A stretch of 64,000 bases of DNA from Melanopsichium pennsylvanicum (GCA_900208305.1 OAPG01000004.1:496001-560000); one strand, 5' to 3'; shown: positions 1-11,599, counted from the first letter of the stretch. The notes: generated from the letters alone by a model not told the origin. Numbers and translations are program-made.

Positions 1-1169
1 GAGCTTTGAATAAGCATTGATGGCCTGAGTCATGATCTTGGCTCCTTTCTTTTCGGCTAGTGCGATCTGGAGTTCCGCAGGCGGCAAGAATTCTGTGTGT
101 GTGGTAGAGAGTGCAGCGATAAACGCACCTCGAGAGACAGCAGCTGAAGGGGTGGTGAGGAGCGAGAGGAGAGCTCGAGGCAGACCGAGTTCGAACGACT
201 CCAACGCGATAAAGTCCGGATCTTTGTACAGCGAGGTTCTGAACAGTGATTGAGCGTCGTCCACTGCAACCAGTACGGGACGTTCAGTCTGCGTGGAAAG
301 CGTCTTGAACAGCGCTTCGAGCAGAGTCTGCTTTGCTGCTGGAGTGGAGGCATCGTCGATACCACGCTTGACGAGGGTTTCGAGCGGTGTACCTGCTTCG
401 ATCTTTGTTCCGTCGACTTCAACTACGGAGGCGGTCTGAAGTGACTTGAGGGAGGCCCCGTTGACCTTCAAGATAGCTTCGAGAAGAGCCCTGGTTGCCT
501 CGGGTTGAAGGTATGCCTTGTGATGAGCATTGTACGTATAAAGCGTGGAGCTGTTGATAAGGTTGATCGCTCTTGGAATAGAAATCACAACCCATCCATC
601 GTCTAATGCATAAGCGATGCTCTGAGCGAGCAACATGCTCTTTCCACTTCCTCTTTGCCCATCCAACACTACACTGACGCCCTTGTTTCCCTTGCTCGCA
701 GCATCCAAACGATCCAACAGTTCGAGCGTTTGTTTCCTAACCAAGCTCCTCGCCTTGGGCTGCGTGTCCAAGTCCCTCTCAAGCTCTTGAGGGAGGCCGA
801 ATGCTTCGAAAGCTTTCAGTGTGGTTGGCGAGAAAGCAAATGTTTGATTGGCAGAGGCAGGTGTGAGAGCCTCAGCGTGGAGCAACGGAAGGTGCGACAT
901 GTCGGGAGACTCGATATGGAATTCAGACGTCTTGGACAGACCAGCCGAAGAGTCGGCGCCCCCCTTTCGACGGCTCCCCGTGGATCGAGGACCGGCATGG
1001 ACACTCTTCTTCTTGACCACGGCCTTCTTTTTGACCGGGGCGGCTTTCTTGGCGGCAGCTGAGGTAGTTGCTGATGTTGCAAAGTTGCGAATGGAAGCAA
1101 CGCTGGGACCGACGATAGGCTGCGCCAGTGCAAGTGCCCGAAGGCTGCTGATCCGCAGCGAAGAGGCCA
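1..1169 (-). CDS. RSM23: Mitochondrial small ribosomal subunit protein mS29 (DAP3/Rsm23 family), 3' end outside window
   Basis: The reading frame opens at an ATG at 1169-1167 and stays open to base 1, so the C-terminal part lies outside the window. About 389 residues are visible. The N-terminus is rich in Ala, Ser, Arg and Lys with no acidic residues in its first 50 or so, as expected of a mitochondrial targeting peptide. A Walker A motif, GQRGSGKS, lies near residues 170-177, and a Walker B-like strand ending VDDAQ near 296-305. This arrangement is that of DAP3/mS29, a GTP-binding protein at the head of the mitoribosomal small subunit. A lysine-rich AKKAAPVKKKAVVKKK stretch follows the presequence. 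The gene is divergent from ARPC1 and shares a 579 bp upstream region with it. The family call is fairly secure; the exact presequence cleavage site is not visible. Confidence 0.85.
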
Positions 1170-1748
1170 TATTTGACAGTGAGAGAACGGATGGGATGAT
1201 GAGAAGAGTGTTCAAGAAGGCTGAAACGTTTTTGCTTGATGCGAAAAGGAAGTATGTGTGGCAGGTAGAGCGACGCACAAGTGAGGGGTTGGGCGGCAGG
1301 AAGAAAGTCGAAAAAGGCTCCTCTTTTGCGTGCGGATCCGACCTGTGCATGCAATGCAAAGTTGGGCACGTGAGTCTAACCAAAAGCCAAAGCCAAATCG
1401 GGCTACCGATGAAATTTCGTTAAGGTGCTGATTTTTGAGAACTGCGACCGATTTGTATGTGGAGAGCACGGGCGCGATGACGGAGCACCGGCCATCCCGT
1501 CAGAGCTGTGAATCCAGTGACCCGCGTGGTTTGGATTCCACTGGGCTGTGCGGGGGCGATATGGACAGACTTACTGTACCCCTGTACATTAGAGGTGTAA
1601 ATTGTCTTCCCTCCTCTTCCATTCGTTCCACCACATACACAAACACACACACACACACGCGCTTTTCCACATACCAACTTTCCTGGGAGTTGACTGCTAG
1701 TCCTTCCAGCACATATTCTACACGTTCCTGTCGGTGACACGATCCATC
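1170..1748. promoter_or_regulatory. Shared divergent upstream region of mS29 and ARPC1
   Basis: This 579 bp stretch lies between two divergent start codons and carries no supportable gene. It contains a TACTGTA heptamer at 1572-1578 and a short CA-repeat run at about 1640-1660, inside the likely ARPC1 leader. I see no convincing TATA box. Confidence 0.5.
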
Positions 1749-3044
1749 ATGGCGACCCAAGTTCACCAGCTCTCCCTGGGACCTCTGACGGCCCACTCGT
1801 TCAACGCAGACCGCTCAAAAGTAGCTGTATGCCCCAATTCGAACGTGGTCCACATTTATGCCTCCTCTCCTTCCGGTTGGGTACTTGAACACACCCTGGC
1901 CGAACACGATAAGCTCGTCACCGGTATCGATTGGGCTCCTCAATCCAACCGCATTGTCACCTGCTCCCAGGACCGAAATGCCTATGTCTGGCAGCTTCAG
2001 CCTGATTCTCAGACTGGTGCTCAGGTTTGGAAGCCTACTCTCGTGCTTTTGCGTCTGAACCGCGCCGCCACGTTTGTGAGGTGGAGTCCTAGTGAGGAGA
2101 AATTCGCCGTTGCCTCTGGTGCCAGGATTATCAGTATTTGCTCGTTCGAGGAGGACAACGACTGGTGGGTCGCCAAGCACATCAAGAGACCACTCCGGAG
2201 CACGGTGCTGAGCTTGGACTGGCACGAGAACAACGTTCTCCTCGCAGCTGGCTGTGCCGATATGAAGGCAAGGGTATTCAGTGCTTACATCAAGGGCGTT
2301 GATGCCAAGCCTCCTCCCAGTGTTTGGGGTGAGAGGCTTCCCTTCGGGACTGTTTGTGGCGAGTTCTCCACTCCTTCTGGCGGATGGGTTCACGGTGTCT
2401 CCTTCAGCCCCAGCGGTAACGTTCTCGCCTTTGTCGGCCACGACTCGTCGCTTACTGTCGTTTACCCTTCCGGTCCGGAACAACCTCCGGCTGCAGTTCA
2501 CGTGATCAGAAGCCCAACTCTGCCCTACGTCACCCTCACCTTTGTCTCCGAGAATCAGCTCATTGCAGCTGGTCACGATTGTCAACCTGTTCTCTTCCAG
2601 GGTGATGCTCAGCAAGGATGGGCAATTGTCAAATCCCTCGACGCGGCCGGTGCCGCGGCTAGTAAGGGCGCACCGCCTCCTCCACCTCCCAAAGCACCCG
2701 GCCTTTCCAGCCCCAGCGTTGGCCGTCTCAACAATGAAGCCTTCAATCGTTTCAAATCGGCCGATTCAAGGGGTGGTTCTTCGACGCCAGTCCCCAGTGC
2801 CAATTCTGGCGCAAGTGTCGCCGGTGGGTTAGGAGCAGTTGCAGGTGCTAGCGTTGGTGCAGATGGAGAGCTCCACACCACTCACCAGAATACCATCACC
2901 AGCGTAAGGCCGTACGCTGGAGGTAAAGAGAATGTCGAGCAGGTGTCGACGACCGGAGTGGATGGAAGGTTGTGCATTTTCAGCGTCGCTCAGGGTACTC
3001 CCGTGGGTGGTATTCAGAAAGGTTTGTCCAGTCTTCGGATCTAA
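1749..3044 (+). CDS. ARC40: Arp2/3 complex subunit 1 (ARPC1/Arc40), WD40 protein
   Basis: This is a single-exon gene of 431 residues. The open frame extends 15 bases further upstream from a GTG, but the first ATG, in the context ATCATGGCG, is the natural start. The protein begins MATQVHQLSLGPLTAHSFN, a typical ARPC1 N-terminus, followed by WD repeats with signatures such as GIDWAPQSNRIVTCSQDRN and SLDWHENNVLLAAGCAD. ARPC1 is the seven-bladed propeller subunit of the Arp2/3 complex, which nucleates branched actin at cortical patches for endocytosis. A Pro/Ala/Ser-rich insertion around residues 300-380, including a PPPPPP run and the segment FNRFKSADSR, sits where family members carry the loop that contacts the daughter filament. 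The gene faces the kinase gene tail to tail. Confidence 0.95.
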   Translation: MATQVHQLSLGPLTAHSFNADRSKVAVCPNSNVVHIYASSPSGWVLEHTLAEHDKLVTGIDWAPQSNRIVTCSQDRNAYVWQLQPDSQTGAQVWKPTLVLLRLNRAATFVRWSPSEEKFAVASGARIISICSFEEDNDWWVAKHIKRPLRSTVLSLDWHENNVLLAAGCADMKARVFSAYIKGVDAKPPPSVWGERLPFGTVCGEFSTPSGGWVHGVSFSPSGNVLAFVGHDSSLTVVYPSGPEQPPAAVHVIRSPTLPYVTLTFVSENQLIAAGHDCQPVLFQGDAQQGWAIVKSLDAAGAAASKGAPPPPPPKAPGLSSPSVGRLNNEAFNRFKSADSRGGSSTPVPSANSGASVAGGLGAVAGASVGADGELHTTHQNTITSVRPYAGGKENVEQVSTTGVDGRLCIFSVAQGTPVGGIQKGLSSLRI

Positions 3045-3629
3045 GAGCGTGCCCAAAAGTGGATTGTTGACTATTTTGGTGGCGCTGCATGTCACTAGAA
3101 TAACCAATCATGACTAGGTTGGATGATTTGCTGAAATACCAAAGTTTGAGAAAGAAAAAAGCGATATTCTTTTGTTCGTGTGTGGAATTTTGTGAAGGAT
3201 CGCACGATCAGGGAGATGGGTTTTTATTTGTGTGAAAAGTGAGACAAGGCGAGAAAGGTTGTTTGAGGTGACAGAGAGGGGGGTTGGGGGAGGTGGTTGT
3301 GTGTTGTTGAAGATGTGTGTGCCTGGGTTACTCGGGTGAAAGTAGTCTTTGCTCATTGTTGACAGTTTCTTGCAAGTGGAAGGCATTCGTGACACAATCA
3401 CGCTTTCAAAGATATGAGCAAGAAATGGAAGAGAGAGAGTGTGTGTGTGTTCGGAGAATCATTTCAAGACCACAATGTGAAGTCGGACCTCGGTATAGAA
3501 GAGATGGTCAAAATTTTAGAACTTTGCCATGCATCTGTGTCTTCACCACGTTGCACAGCGACCATCCGTAAGGTCTTCTTCTCATCTGGCATGTTTAAAC
3601 AAGCCTTCATTCGCCTTTGCCCAGACATC

Positions 3630-3630
<1 letters not shown>

Positions 3631-3680
<50 letters not shown>
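3631..3680. repeat. (CAGA)n microsatellite, about 12 units
   Basis: This is an uninterrupted tandem array of the tetranucleotide CAGA over about 50 bp, ending in a diverged unit (CAAA). It lies in the convergent 3' region of ARPC1 and the kinase gene. Confidence 0.95.
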
Positions 3681-3685
<5 letters not shown>

Positions 3686-4018
3686 GTATCAAAAATAAAG
3701 TGGAGCAAACAGATCTGGCATTTACAGAGACGCACGAGAGAGAGCGAGAAATTTTACTAGAATACAGCAGAGAGTAAAGACAGACGGGCGGATTCGAGAG
3801 AACAATGAATCACCATAAGATGCGAAACAAGAAACAACAAGAAAAGAGGAGATGATGCAGAATGATGCTAGGTATGGTATATGCTTGATGAGAGCTCTCA
3901 CCTCGCTGGCTTGGCACGAGACAGAGGGAGAGCTTTTTGATGCAACACGATGAATAATGCCGAATGGAAGAAAAGAGAAGAAGACAAAAAGGACGAGGTG
4001 GAGAGAATGGAACGATGC

Positions 4019-4058
4019 TGAGAAGAAGAAGAAGAAGAAGAAGAAGAAGAAGAAGAAA
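4019..4058. repeat. (GAA)n microsatellite, about 13 units
   Basis: This is a perfect purine trinucleotide array about 40 bp long, 110 bp beyond the kinase stop codon and inside its probable 3' UTR. Confidence 0.95.
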
Positions 4059-4165
4059 CATGCAAGTCGCACAACGAAGAAGAGGAAAAGACAATGTGCT
4101 CGTTGAACAATTTGCTAGTGTTGAGGTTGTGTTGGAGAAGTTGCGTTTGTTGATGAACTTCAAAC

Positions 4166-6766
4166 CTAGACAGACGAAGTGGCCACTCCGTGAGTCTGAC
4201 CAAGTTTGGCAGCGCGCTCCTTCCAAGCCCTAACGACCCAAGGATGGTCACGAAGCGCCCCGATATTTGCCCGCCTCTCCGGATCCACTTCCAGACACAG
4301 AAGCAACAGGTCAAGTGCATCTTTGCTCCATGCACCTTTTGGCCGGCTGATCCGACCTTTGATGGCTGCTGCTGGATCCGGGAATGGACACTGCCCGCTC
4401 AGCAGGATACTGAGTAGCACTCCTAGACTCCAGATTTCCGCATGGGGTGCGCGATAGGGCTTGCCTTGCAGAATCTCAGGAGACGCAAAGGTCATAGTGC
4501 CAAAGAATCGGTTAAAGTAAGGTTGAGGCTTTCGGACATCCGTAATGACTGCACTGCCAAAGTCGATCAACTTGACGTTGAAATCAGAATCGACCACACA
4601 GTTTTCATCCTTGATGTCGCGATGACAAATGCCGATTCGGTCGAGATGCCAGACCGTTTCGACAACTTGGGCAAACACCCAACGTGCCTGCTCCTCCGTT
4701 AATCTCGAATGTTGTTCAATGCACTCAAACAAGTCGCAGCTGGTGCGACGTTGCATCGGTGTCGGGCGAACAGGTGTCGAGGATGGAGAAGGCTCGGCAA
4801 CTGGCGCGGGCGGTTGCCAAGGTGTTCCATGAAGCTCCATGACAAGGTAGAAGAAGTTCCTGTCGTTGAAGAGATCAATGAACTTCACCACGCCAGGGTG
4901 TTCGACGACCTTAAGGACGAAAGCCTCCATTGGGATGACGCCCAGCTTGGGGTCACGTACCCAGCCGTGGGCGGGCACTTTGTCCTTGAAGATGAACTTG
5001 ACTGCTACGGGGAGCGAGTCGGTCTTGCGTCGGGCAGCGACAACAAAGCCGAAGCCTCCAGAGCCGAGTTCATCACCAAGCGTGTAGAGGGAGGAGAAGC
5101 TGGGATGAAGGGTGTAGTCTGCCAAGTGACGAGCAGATACAGTCTGAGGCGGGGGCAGCGGAGCGCTGAAGGATTTCTCCATTGTAGGAGCCTTAAGCGC
5201 GGATGAGGGGGAGAGGAGCGATGAGTCATTCAGGCTGGGGAGGACATTCGACTGACTACCAGCTGCCACGCCAGAAGACGATTCGGCAGGAAGCATAGGC
5301 TCGGGACTCATGCGCTGATCAAACTCGATCTCGGTTTCGTCGTCGGCAAAGGATATCTTCATCGCCGGTGCACTCAGCGGCTGCGGACTCGTTGCATTGA
5401 CATCAAGCCCCGAGTTGTCGCCGAGGAAGGCCTTGTCGAGGTGGAAGGGCTTCGGCACAGCCTTGGTGCGGGTGGTGCTAGACTTGAGACGATTGGCACT
5501 GAAACTGCGAGAAAGGTCTGTCCCGCCGCCGAGAAGGCTCTCTTTAGGGCGGAGCTTCTTGGAAGAAGAGGAAGAGACGCTGCTGGAAGAGCTGCTGGAT
5601 CGACGCTTGGCAATGACAGAAGCTTCATCGGGAAGACTCTTGGCCAACGTGAGGGGAGAGTAAGGGGGGGTGAGGAGCGTAGATGGGGATCCAGGATTAC
5701 GACCAGAGGACAGCTCTTGAGCCCGACGAGGGATGGGGGAGCCCGATGACGAGGGTCCCTCGTTGCTCTTTGATTTGCCACGCATGCTGACACTAGCGAA
5801 CTCTCGAGAAAGGGGAGACATGCCCAGCGAGCCATGGCGCTGGAGAGGTGCGCGGACAGGCTTGGACTGGCGAGGGGTGGATGTTGAGGGCAATGACATA
5901 GGAGCGCGGGATAGTTGAGGGGAGAGAGATGCTCTGAAAGCATCGCGGTCCCGTGTCGATGGCTCGTTGCCCTCTCCAAGATGCTTGCCCTGCTCAGCCT
6001 GCATCATGGAAGCAACAAGAGGAGTCGGCGGGAGAAAGGGACTGACAGGAGTTCCGGTAGCGGCACCATCCCGCGCTCCGTAGAAGAGTGAGCCGCCAGG
6101 TGTTTGAGGGAAGTTGGGATGGGCGAACGCCGAAGGAGCCAGAACAGGGAGTGTAAGCTTTGGCTTGTTGGGTCGGTTGAGCGGGGACGATTGGAATGTC
6201 GCCGAAAAGCCTCGTGTGCCCATCTGAGCCTGACTGTTGGGCGAGATGCTCTCTGACGACGCAGGCATGGTGTTTCGTGCTGATGTTGCGAGGCAGGCAT
6301 CCTGGACGGTGATCGCCTCGGCGGGATTCGAAGTTGGACGGGATTTTCTTGCAGCAAGGGCTTCGGCGAGCAAGTTCTTGGTGGGACGAGATGCAGCTGG
6401 AGCAGCGTTATGCTTGTGAAGCCCTAAGACATTGAACGATTCACTTGGAGCTTCGTAGAGGTGATTGGCGGTAAGGCTGGGCTTAAGTGGGGTGCGGAGA
6501 TCAAAACTCGACACGGAGCCGAGAGACTGACTGAGTTCTGGCTCGGGGTCGCCAGAGCTGCTCGAGGAAGAGATGGAGTGAGTGGATTGGGAAGAAGTCA
6601 TGTTGGTCATGACGCTGTTGGCGATGACATTCGCTTTCGAAGGGGTAGCGACTCGGATCTCGTCTTGGTCGCATTCCATGTCCTCGGCGGGATTCCAAGC
6701 GTCTTCGGCGGTAGCCATGTGCTGGAGGCCCTGAACGGCCTGGGAGTGGAGAGCGGAGGCAAGCAT
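4166..6766 (-). CDS. Serine/threonine protein kinase, PAS-kinase-like catalytic domain
   Basis: The protein has 866 residues. The first roughly 550 are Ser/Pro-rich and look disordered. The kinase domain runs from about residue 560 to about 850: glycine loop GSGGFG, VAVK lysine, catalytic loop CHRDIKDENC, IDFGSA for the DFG motif and ASPEIL for APE. The KDEN catalytic loop and the DFGSA segment followed by a short activation loop resemble PASK/Psk1-2. A Pro-rich insertion of about 25 residues follows the hinge strand ending VMELHG. I see no PAS domain in the N-terminal part. PAS kinases link nutrient status to sugar partitioning and translation; that role here is inference only. The start was chosen because a 3' splice site directly precedes this ATG. 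The gene lies tail to tail with ARPC1 and has an unusually long upstream region. Confidence 0.85.
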   Translation of the reverse strand: MLASALHSQAVQGLQHMATAEDAWNPAEDMECDQDEIRVATPSKANVIANSVMTNMTSSQSTHSISSSSSSGDPEPELSQSLGSVSSFDLRTPLKPSLTANHLYEAPSESFNVLGLHKHNAAPAASRPTKNLLAEALAARKSRPTSNPAEAITVQDACLATSARNTMPASSESISPNSQAQMGTRGFSATFQSSPLNRPNKPKLTLPVLAPSAFAHPNFPQTPGGSLFYGARDGAATGTPVSPFLPPTPLVASMMQAEQGKHLGEGNEPSTRDRDAFRASLSPQLSRAPMSLPSTSTPRQSKPVRAPLQRHGSLGMSPLSREFASVSMRGKSKSNEGPSSSGSPIPRRAQELSSGRNPGSPSTLLTPPYSPLTLAKSLPDEASVIAKRRSSSSSSSVSSSSSKKLRPKESLLGGGTDLSRSFSANRLKSSTTRTKAVPKPFHLDKAFLGDNSGLDVNATSPQPLSAPAMKISFADDETEIEFDQRMSPEPMLPAESSSGVAAGSQSNVLPSLNDSSLLSPSSALKAPTMEKSFSAPLPPPQTVSARHLADYTLHPSFSSLYTLGDELGSGGFGFVVAARRKTDSLPVAVKFIFKDKVPAHGWVRDPKLGVIPMEAFVLKVVEHPGVVKFIDLFNDRNFFYLVMELHGTPWQPPAPVAEPSPSSTPVRPTPMQRRTSCDLFECIEQHSRLTEEQARWVFAQVVETVWHLDRIGICHRDIKDENCVVDSDFNVKLIDFGSAVITDVRKPQPYFNRFFGTMTFASPEILQGKPYRAPHAEIWSLGVLLSILLSGQCPFPDPAAAIKGRISRPKGAWSKDALDLLLLCLEVDPERRANIGALRDHPWVVRAWKERAAKLGQTHGVATSSV

Positions 6767-6881
6767 CTGTGTGCAGCGCAGAGAACACGAAGCAAGGAAG
6801 GTAAAGATTTTAGCTGGGGCTCCATTGATAGTTCGTATGTGGACAAGCAGGTTAAAGAGGAGTTGCAGAGCGAAGACTCAC
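6767..6881 (-). other. Probable 5'-UTR intron of the kinase gene
   Basis: On the minus strand a consensus 5' splice site (AAG/GTGAGT) begins at 6881, and a 3' splice site (CACAG) ends at 6767, directly before the ATG. The length, 115 bp, is normal for this genome. The upstream exon has no ATG in the stretch I read, so splicing would place the kinase ATG at the very start of exon 2. Confidence 0.65.
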
Positions 6882-8681
6882 CTTGGAAAGACAACACGCG
6901 GTAGCGAAGCGATAATCTCTTTATGCAGCAACTAAGGGCATAGGCAGTGATTGAACAAGCTGGCTTTGGATGAAGCTGATTGCGCGTGTTTTTGTGTGGT
7001 AGAAGGCGATTAATTGGCTGATCAGATGCGGAGGCGGCTGAGCTGATGATGTGGGAGCTGGGTCAATATTGGCAAACAGACGTTCCAGACGCCTGGGGCT
7101 AACTTGAGTGGGCGTGAGGCTAAGGATTCAAAGCGCAGACGAGAAATTGATGCTGAAGCCACAATGTACGTTGTCGACAAGTCGAGCTGATAGCTATTGT
7201 CGAGCAGATGATCAAGAGAATGTTGCGATGCCGTGTGTGTGCAAGTGCTTTTGGCGTTCACGAGGTAGTAACGTGGGCGAATGTTGTTGTTGGTGGGAGA
7301 TTAAAAAGAGGTCGGGGGAAGCAATAGAGAATGATGATGAAAGGAAGCAGGAGGAGTTGAGATGGAATTAGTAGGTTGCTGGCGAGGAGGATCAAGGGAC
7401 AGCATAGACAGCTCTGGACGAGGCAGATCGGCCGGCAGGTTAGAAGTGGCAGCTTGGCAGCGAAGAGGAAAGCCAGGAGAAGGAGCACGATCGGCTGCCT
7501 TCTGTCGCCTGGCCGTGGAAATGTGTCGTTGCTCGTGCGGAGTTGGGGGACGAAGCAAGCGCTGAAACTATAGCAAAGAATGCGAGCAAGAAAGCCGACT
7601 CGAGGGAGGGCACAAACGCGGGAAATGGTGAGCTATGTTCGTAGTGGAAAGCAGCAGATGCGGCGGCTACAGCGATAGAGTGAGAAAGTCACAAAAGAGG
7701 GACACAATATCCGCCCACGTTGGTTGCAAAGCTGTTCTTGGAAGCTAAGCTGGCTAACTGGTTGGCTTGCTGCAAACCGAACAGGGTGATCACTGACGAC
7801 TGCTTTCAGTACACTGTATGCGAGGCCAAATTCACAACAGATCGAGCCAAGAAAGGGTTGTCAAATCACAGAAAAACGGCGAGCATGCCGTGTTCGAAGA
7901 AGGGGCAGGACCGCCCAAAGAGGGCGGAGCGGACTATCAAAATATCTCAGGGCACTTGTGCAAGCGTCAACCGTCGGTGGTTCTTCTCATGCCTTGATTA
8001 AATGCCTAGGTCCAGGTTTGACGGTCTTTGTCAAAAAGCTGGAGGAATGTCTGGGTGGGGGGATCACAGGACAAAGGGGGAGGAGAAATAGGAGGGGAAT
8101 TTGAGGTCTGAACTGAAGTGTAACTCGAAGATCGGTTCAGGCAGGTCCTACTCATGTGCAGCCCTGTCCGAAATGGAATCAAGAATTTCCGACGGTAAGC
8201 GAACCGGAAGGGAGCTAAGAGAAAGACCAGACAGGCGATGCAGGGTACTGTTTTGCCTCTTGACTTTGGTCTGCAAGATGGTGCCTTTTGCTTTCGTCGA
8301 TGTAGACTAGCAAGACTTGAGCCTCTCCATATACCCCTTACCGTTCAGGCTCGTTCTGATCCAGCCTGCCACATTCTCGTCCATCGCTGGAAAGGCTCGT
8401 TGGAGAAGGGGATCTAGTTAGCAGCATTGACAGAAGGCGAAAGAAGAATGGGCTTTGCTTGCAGCCGAAATGTGATAGACCAGAGAGATGGAAATCGCAT
8501 GAAGTGAGAGTGGGTGTAAAATAGTCTGTACTGTCCATCGATGGGACAAGGGGAAAAAGAAGAAGAAAAGGGCGATGCCAAAGGAGGCAACACGAATGAA
8601 GGGGTCGGAGGAAGCAAGTCAGCAAGCGAAACAGAGCAGACAGGGCAGTCAAGGCAGCGTCCACCATCCACCATCCACGCT

Positions 8682-8699
8682 CACACACACACACACACA
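8682..8699. repeat. (CA)n microsatellite
   Basis: A short perfect CA dinucleotide run inside the gene-poor region. Confidence 0.85.
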
Positions 8700-9656
8700 T
8701 ATGCTTGTGATACTACATTGCGAGACAGCGGCAGACTGCTTTTCTGTAAGTTGATGCAGCTGCATCCGGGATTAGGACGAGGTGCGACATGCAGCGATTG
8801 GGAAGATGCAGCGTTTTAGCGGATGGCAAAGGGGAACGCGGAACGAGGCGCCTGGATGGTAGTCAGCCAGCACAAGCCAAGCGAAACACCACGCATAAAT
8901 AACATTTTTCGCTCTTGTCGATTGTGCTTGTCGATGCTACATTTGCAGATATGGTACCGTAATTATGCAAGCATGAGAACCGATTCGTGCTAATCAGAGT
9001 AAATTAAAAATTTAGAGCGCAAAAGCCAAGATTGCGTGCATGCTGTACAGACAAAATGTACAAGAATCATGCTTCCCATATTCTTGCGAGGCCTTTCCGA
9101 ATCATCCGGGAATGGCCTCGGTTGAGCACACCTGCCAGCACGTACCTGTACAAGGAGCCTGTACAAGAAGATTGGCATCCCTGAACATGATGTCGATCTT
9201 CATGGCAAGCAACATCAACTGAATCAGACGAGGTTTCAAGATGATACATACAATGAGCTCGGCATTGGCGTCGATCGTCGATCGTTGAACTTCTCTGAGA
9301 CGAACGAAGACAGGAGAGGCATGTCTAAGCGAAAACAATTTCGATCCCTCGGAGCAGCATAGTTTACAGCTGTGCAGCAGCAGAAGATATCGAATTGTCA
9401 AATCCTTCCCCGCTGTTTGGTGATTTTGTCCAAGTTCAGCCAAATCAGCCGGTCCACACGCTCATAACGAGAGTATTGAAGAGAAGCATCCTGCTCGACT
9501 GGACTGTGCGCCTGGCTGTACCCGCACATGCCAAACTTGACTTGATGTCAAAGTAGCAAGGAGCACAATAAGCTCGGTCACTCGAATTCGAATCTGTAAC
9601 AAAAGATATGGTTCGAACTCGGTCACGCCGACTTACAGCCACAGTGCTGGAACTTT

Positions 9657-9682
9657 TTCTTTCTTTCTTTTTTTTTTTTTTT
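9657..9682. repeat. T-rich tract, TTTC repeats followed by poly-T
   Basis: Three TTTC-like units run into an uninterrupted stretch of about 14 T. This could be the tail of an old retroposed sequence or a simple low-complexity tract; no adjacent retroelement coding sequence is visible. Confidence 0.7.
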
Positions 9683-10412
9683 GGCCCGGCTGCAAACCTC
9701 GGCGGGCATCATAAAATCCGTCAATTCCCTTGTCTTGTGTCGCTCTTCCTTTGACCTTGCCACCTTCGGCCAATCCGGCTGGCCAAGGTTAAAGTTTGGA
9801 GAAACCTGCTCTCGTCAGATAGCCTTGCGCTTGCCTTGCAGCATGTAGATTTTTGCTCGCACTCGACCATGGCTTGGCAGTTAGGACCGTCCCTTGTCGC
9901 TGCACGCTTAAAAGCCTGCAAAGTGAGAAAGCGAGTTGATGTGAGGCGAGATCGGTAATTGGCCTTGTTTGGCGCCATCGGGTTCCACCCCTGAACGCAA
10001 GACGGGACGTTGTGCGGTCTGTGCGTATGCTGCATCCGCTTCTGGCGTGACAGCACAAGCAAGACACACACGACGTATCATTTACCTCTTTTTCTCGTCA
10101 GGACTATCGAATCGCCTCTCAGACCAAGTACAAACCAGCTTCTGCTCACAATCAAACTGTCAAGAACGATGACAAGTGTCTCGCTTAGCCCGTGTATGAC
10201 AGCTGTGAGGCATATGACCTGCCAACCATCTGTTGTTCTAACCGAATACACAACCCCTTACAGCAAGTCAGCAGGCTACCATCACGTTGCCGCTTTCCTT
10301 CCTTCCTCACTTCCGTCATACCGCTGCGCAAGTCTTTGTCACTCTTGTCAATCCAGCCTTATTAACGAAATAGCTGAAGGAAGGAACTAGAATGAGCTCT
10401 AATTCGACCCAA

Positions 10413-10426
10413 ATCCCCCCCCCCCC
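10413..10426. repeat. Poly-C run of 14
   Basis: A homopolymer of 14 cytosines. It lies inside a short open frame of 73 codons (10392-10613) that resembles no protein I know. Confidence 0.9.
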
Positions 10427-11599
10427 CTTCTCTTGGCATTTGAAGCAACCTATTAATCGACTTAGGCGCTCGATTTTCCCGCCTCATCACCGTCTTGCGC
10501 CTCTTCATGAACTCCGAGGCTGGGCGAGTCGGAATGCATACAGACGTGTGAATAAGACTCTGTACAATGAGGCAATGGCTGGTATGCTGAGGTTAAATTC
10601 TTTGCGCCTTTAAATGAAATCTTTGGTCGGGGAGCAAAAGTTCCAGAAGTCCAAAATTCAAACTGTGTTACAGACACTATCTGTGTCTTGCTGTGTAGCC
10701 TATGTGATTGTCTACGTCGGCGTCTGCTCGGTATGCTTTCAGTTTCCATCGCCGATGGATGGCTCTACTGTGAACCAGGAGCTTGGCTAAGAGTGGCTCA
10801 CAGTGCCTGTATGCATTGAATCATGGCAGATAGGTCGGAGATATAAACAAGGCTGTTCACAACAGCTTTATTGCGCTCTGCTAACAAGGAAAATGTACCT
10901 TCGGGATGACGATGAGGCTGGACGATGAAATCGCTCTCCCAAGCATGGATAGGAAAAGTCCGCTCCGCACGCATAGACTTTTCAAAAGGAAAGTTTGCAC
11001 TCCTCTCTTGGAAAGCGTGTTGAGTCGGAACAGGCACCAATTATCAAGAGGATGGTGCGCTCGATGGCGCTTGAAGCACATGCTCTGGTTTCATTTCCCA
11101 CGTCACGCTCGGACAAGGTCGTCCGCCTGCTCATTCTTCTTTCAAATCGAGGAGAGATTCTTGACTATCGAAGTCTGCCGTGAATGGCATCCGAGATCGC
11201 GAGACGGGGGCATACAAGCTTCCAAACCGCCATCGTGATCTTCTGTAATGTCATTCCTCCACCACCATTCGGCTCAACAGTGTACATATAGTGTGAGCGT
11301 TATAGACATCAGGCAACTGATATGCTGACCAGAACAGCCTTGCTCATTCGCTCGCGTGGCATCGCCTGCAAACCGCATTCCAGCGGTAGATCGGTCGACG
11401 ATCGCGATCAGCCCTTTCTTTCCTGTCCATCTCTTTTCTCGGCTCGTGCCACTTCGGGACCTGCATTTTCGCAATTAAGTAGTTTTGGTGAAAAAATGGA
11501 TTGCAATACAAGCTAAGTAGAAAGCACGAATTTCGAAATTTGTAGTCTATTTACGCGAGACGCGCAGAAAAAGGATGACTGGGACGGAAAGTGATTGAC

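Larger units (their letters stand above)
3045..4165. other. Convergent 3' region between ARPC1 and the kinase, microsatellite-rich
   Basis: There is no gene here. It holds the two 3' untranslated regions, GT/GA-rich low-complexity DNA at 3160-3320, a CAGA tetranucleotide repeat and a GAA trinucleotide repeat. Open frames that cross the GAA repeat are low-complexity Ser or Arg runs and are not credible proteins. Confidence 0.6.

Noticed and set aside
1815..2615. 266-codon minus-strand frame opposite ARPC1
   Set aside because: It lies entirely inside ARPC1 and has no recognisable domain; it is a shadow of the sense gene.
3722..4335. Overlapping frames with long Ser, Phe or Arg runs
   Set aside because: They are translations of the GAA repeat and of the kinase 3' end, not genes.
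9605..9630. GGTTCGAACTC, a tRNA B-box look-alike
   Set aside because: Flanking bases do not form a T-arm stem and no A box or acceptor pairing is visible at the right distance.
10392..10613. 73-codon frame with an ATG in the gene-poor region
   Set aside because: It contains the 14-C homopolymer, resembles no protein family and is no longer than chance.
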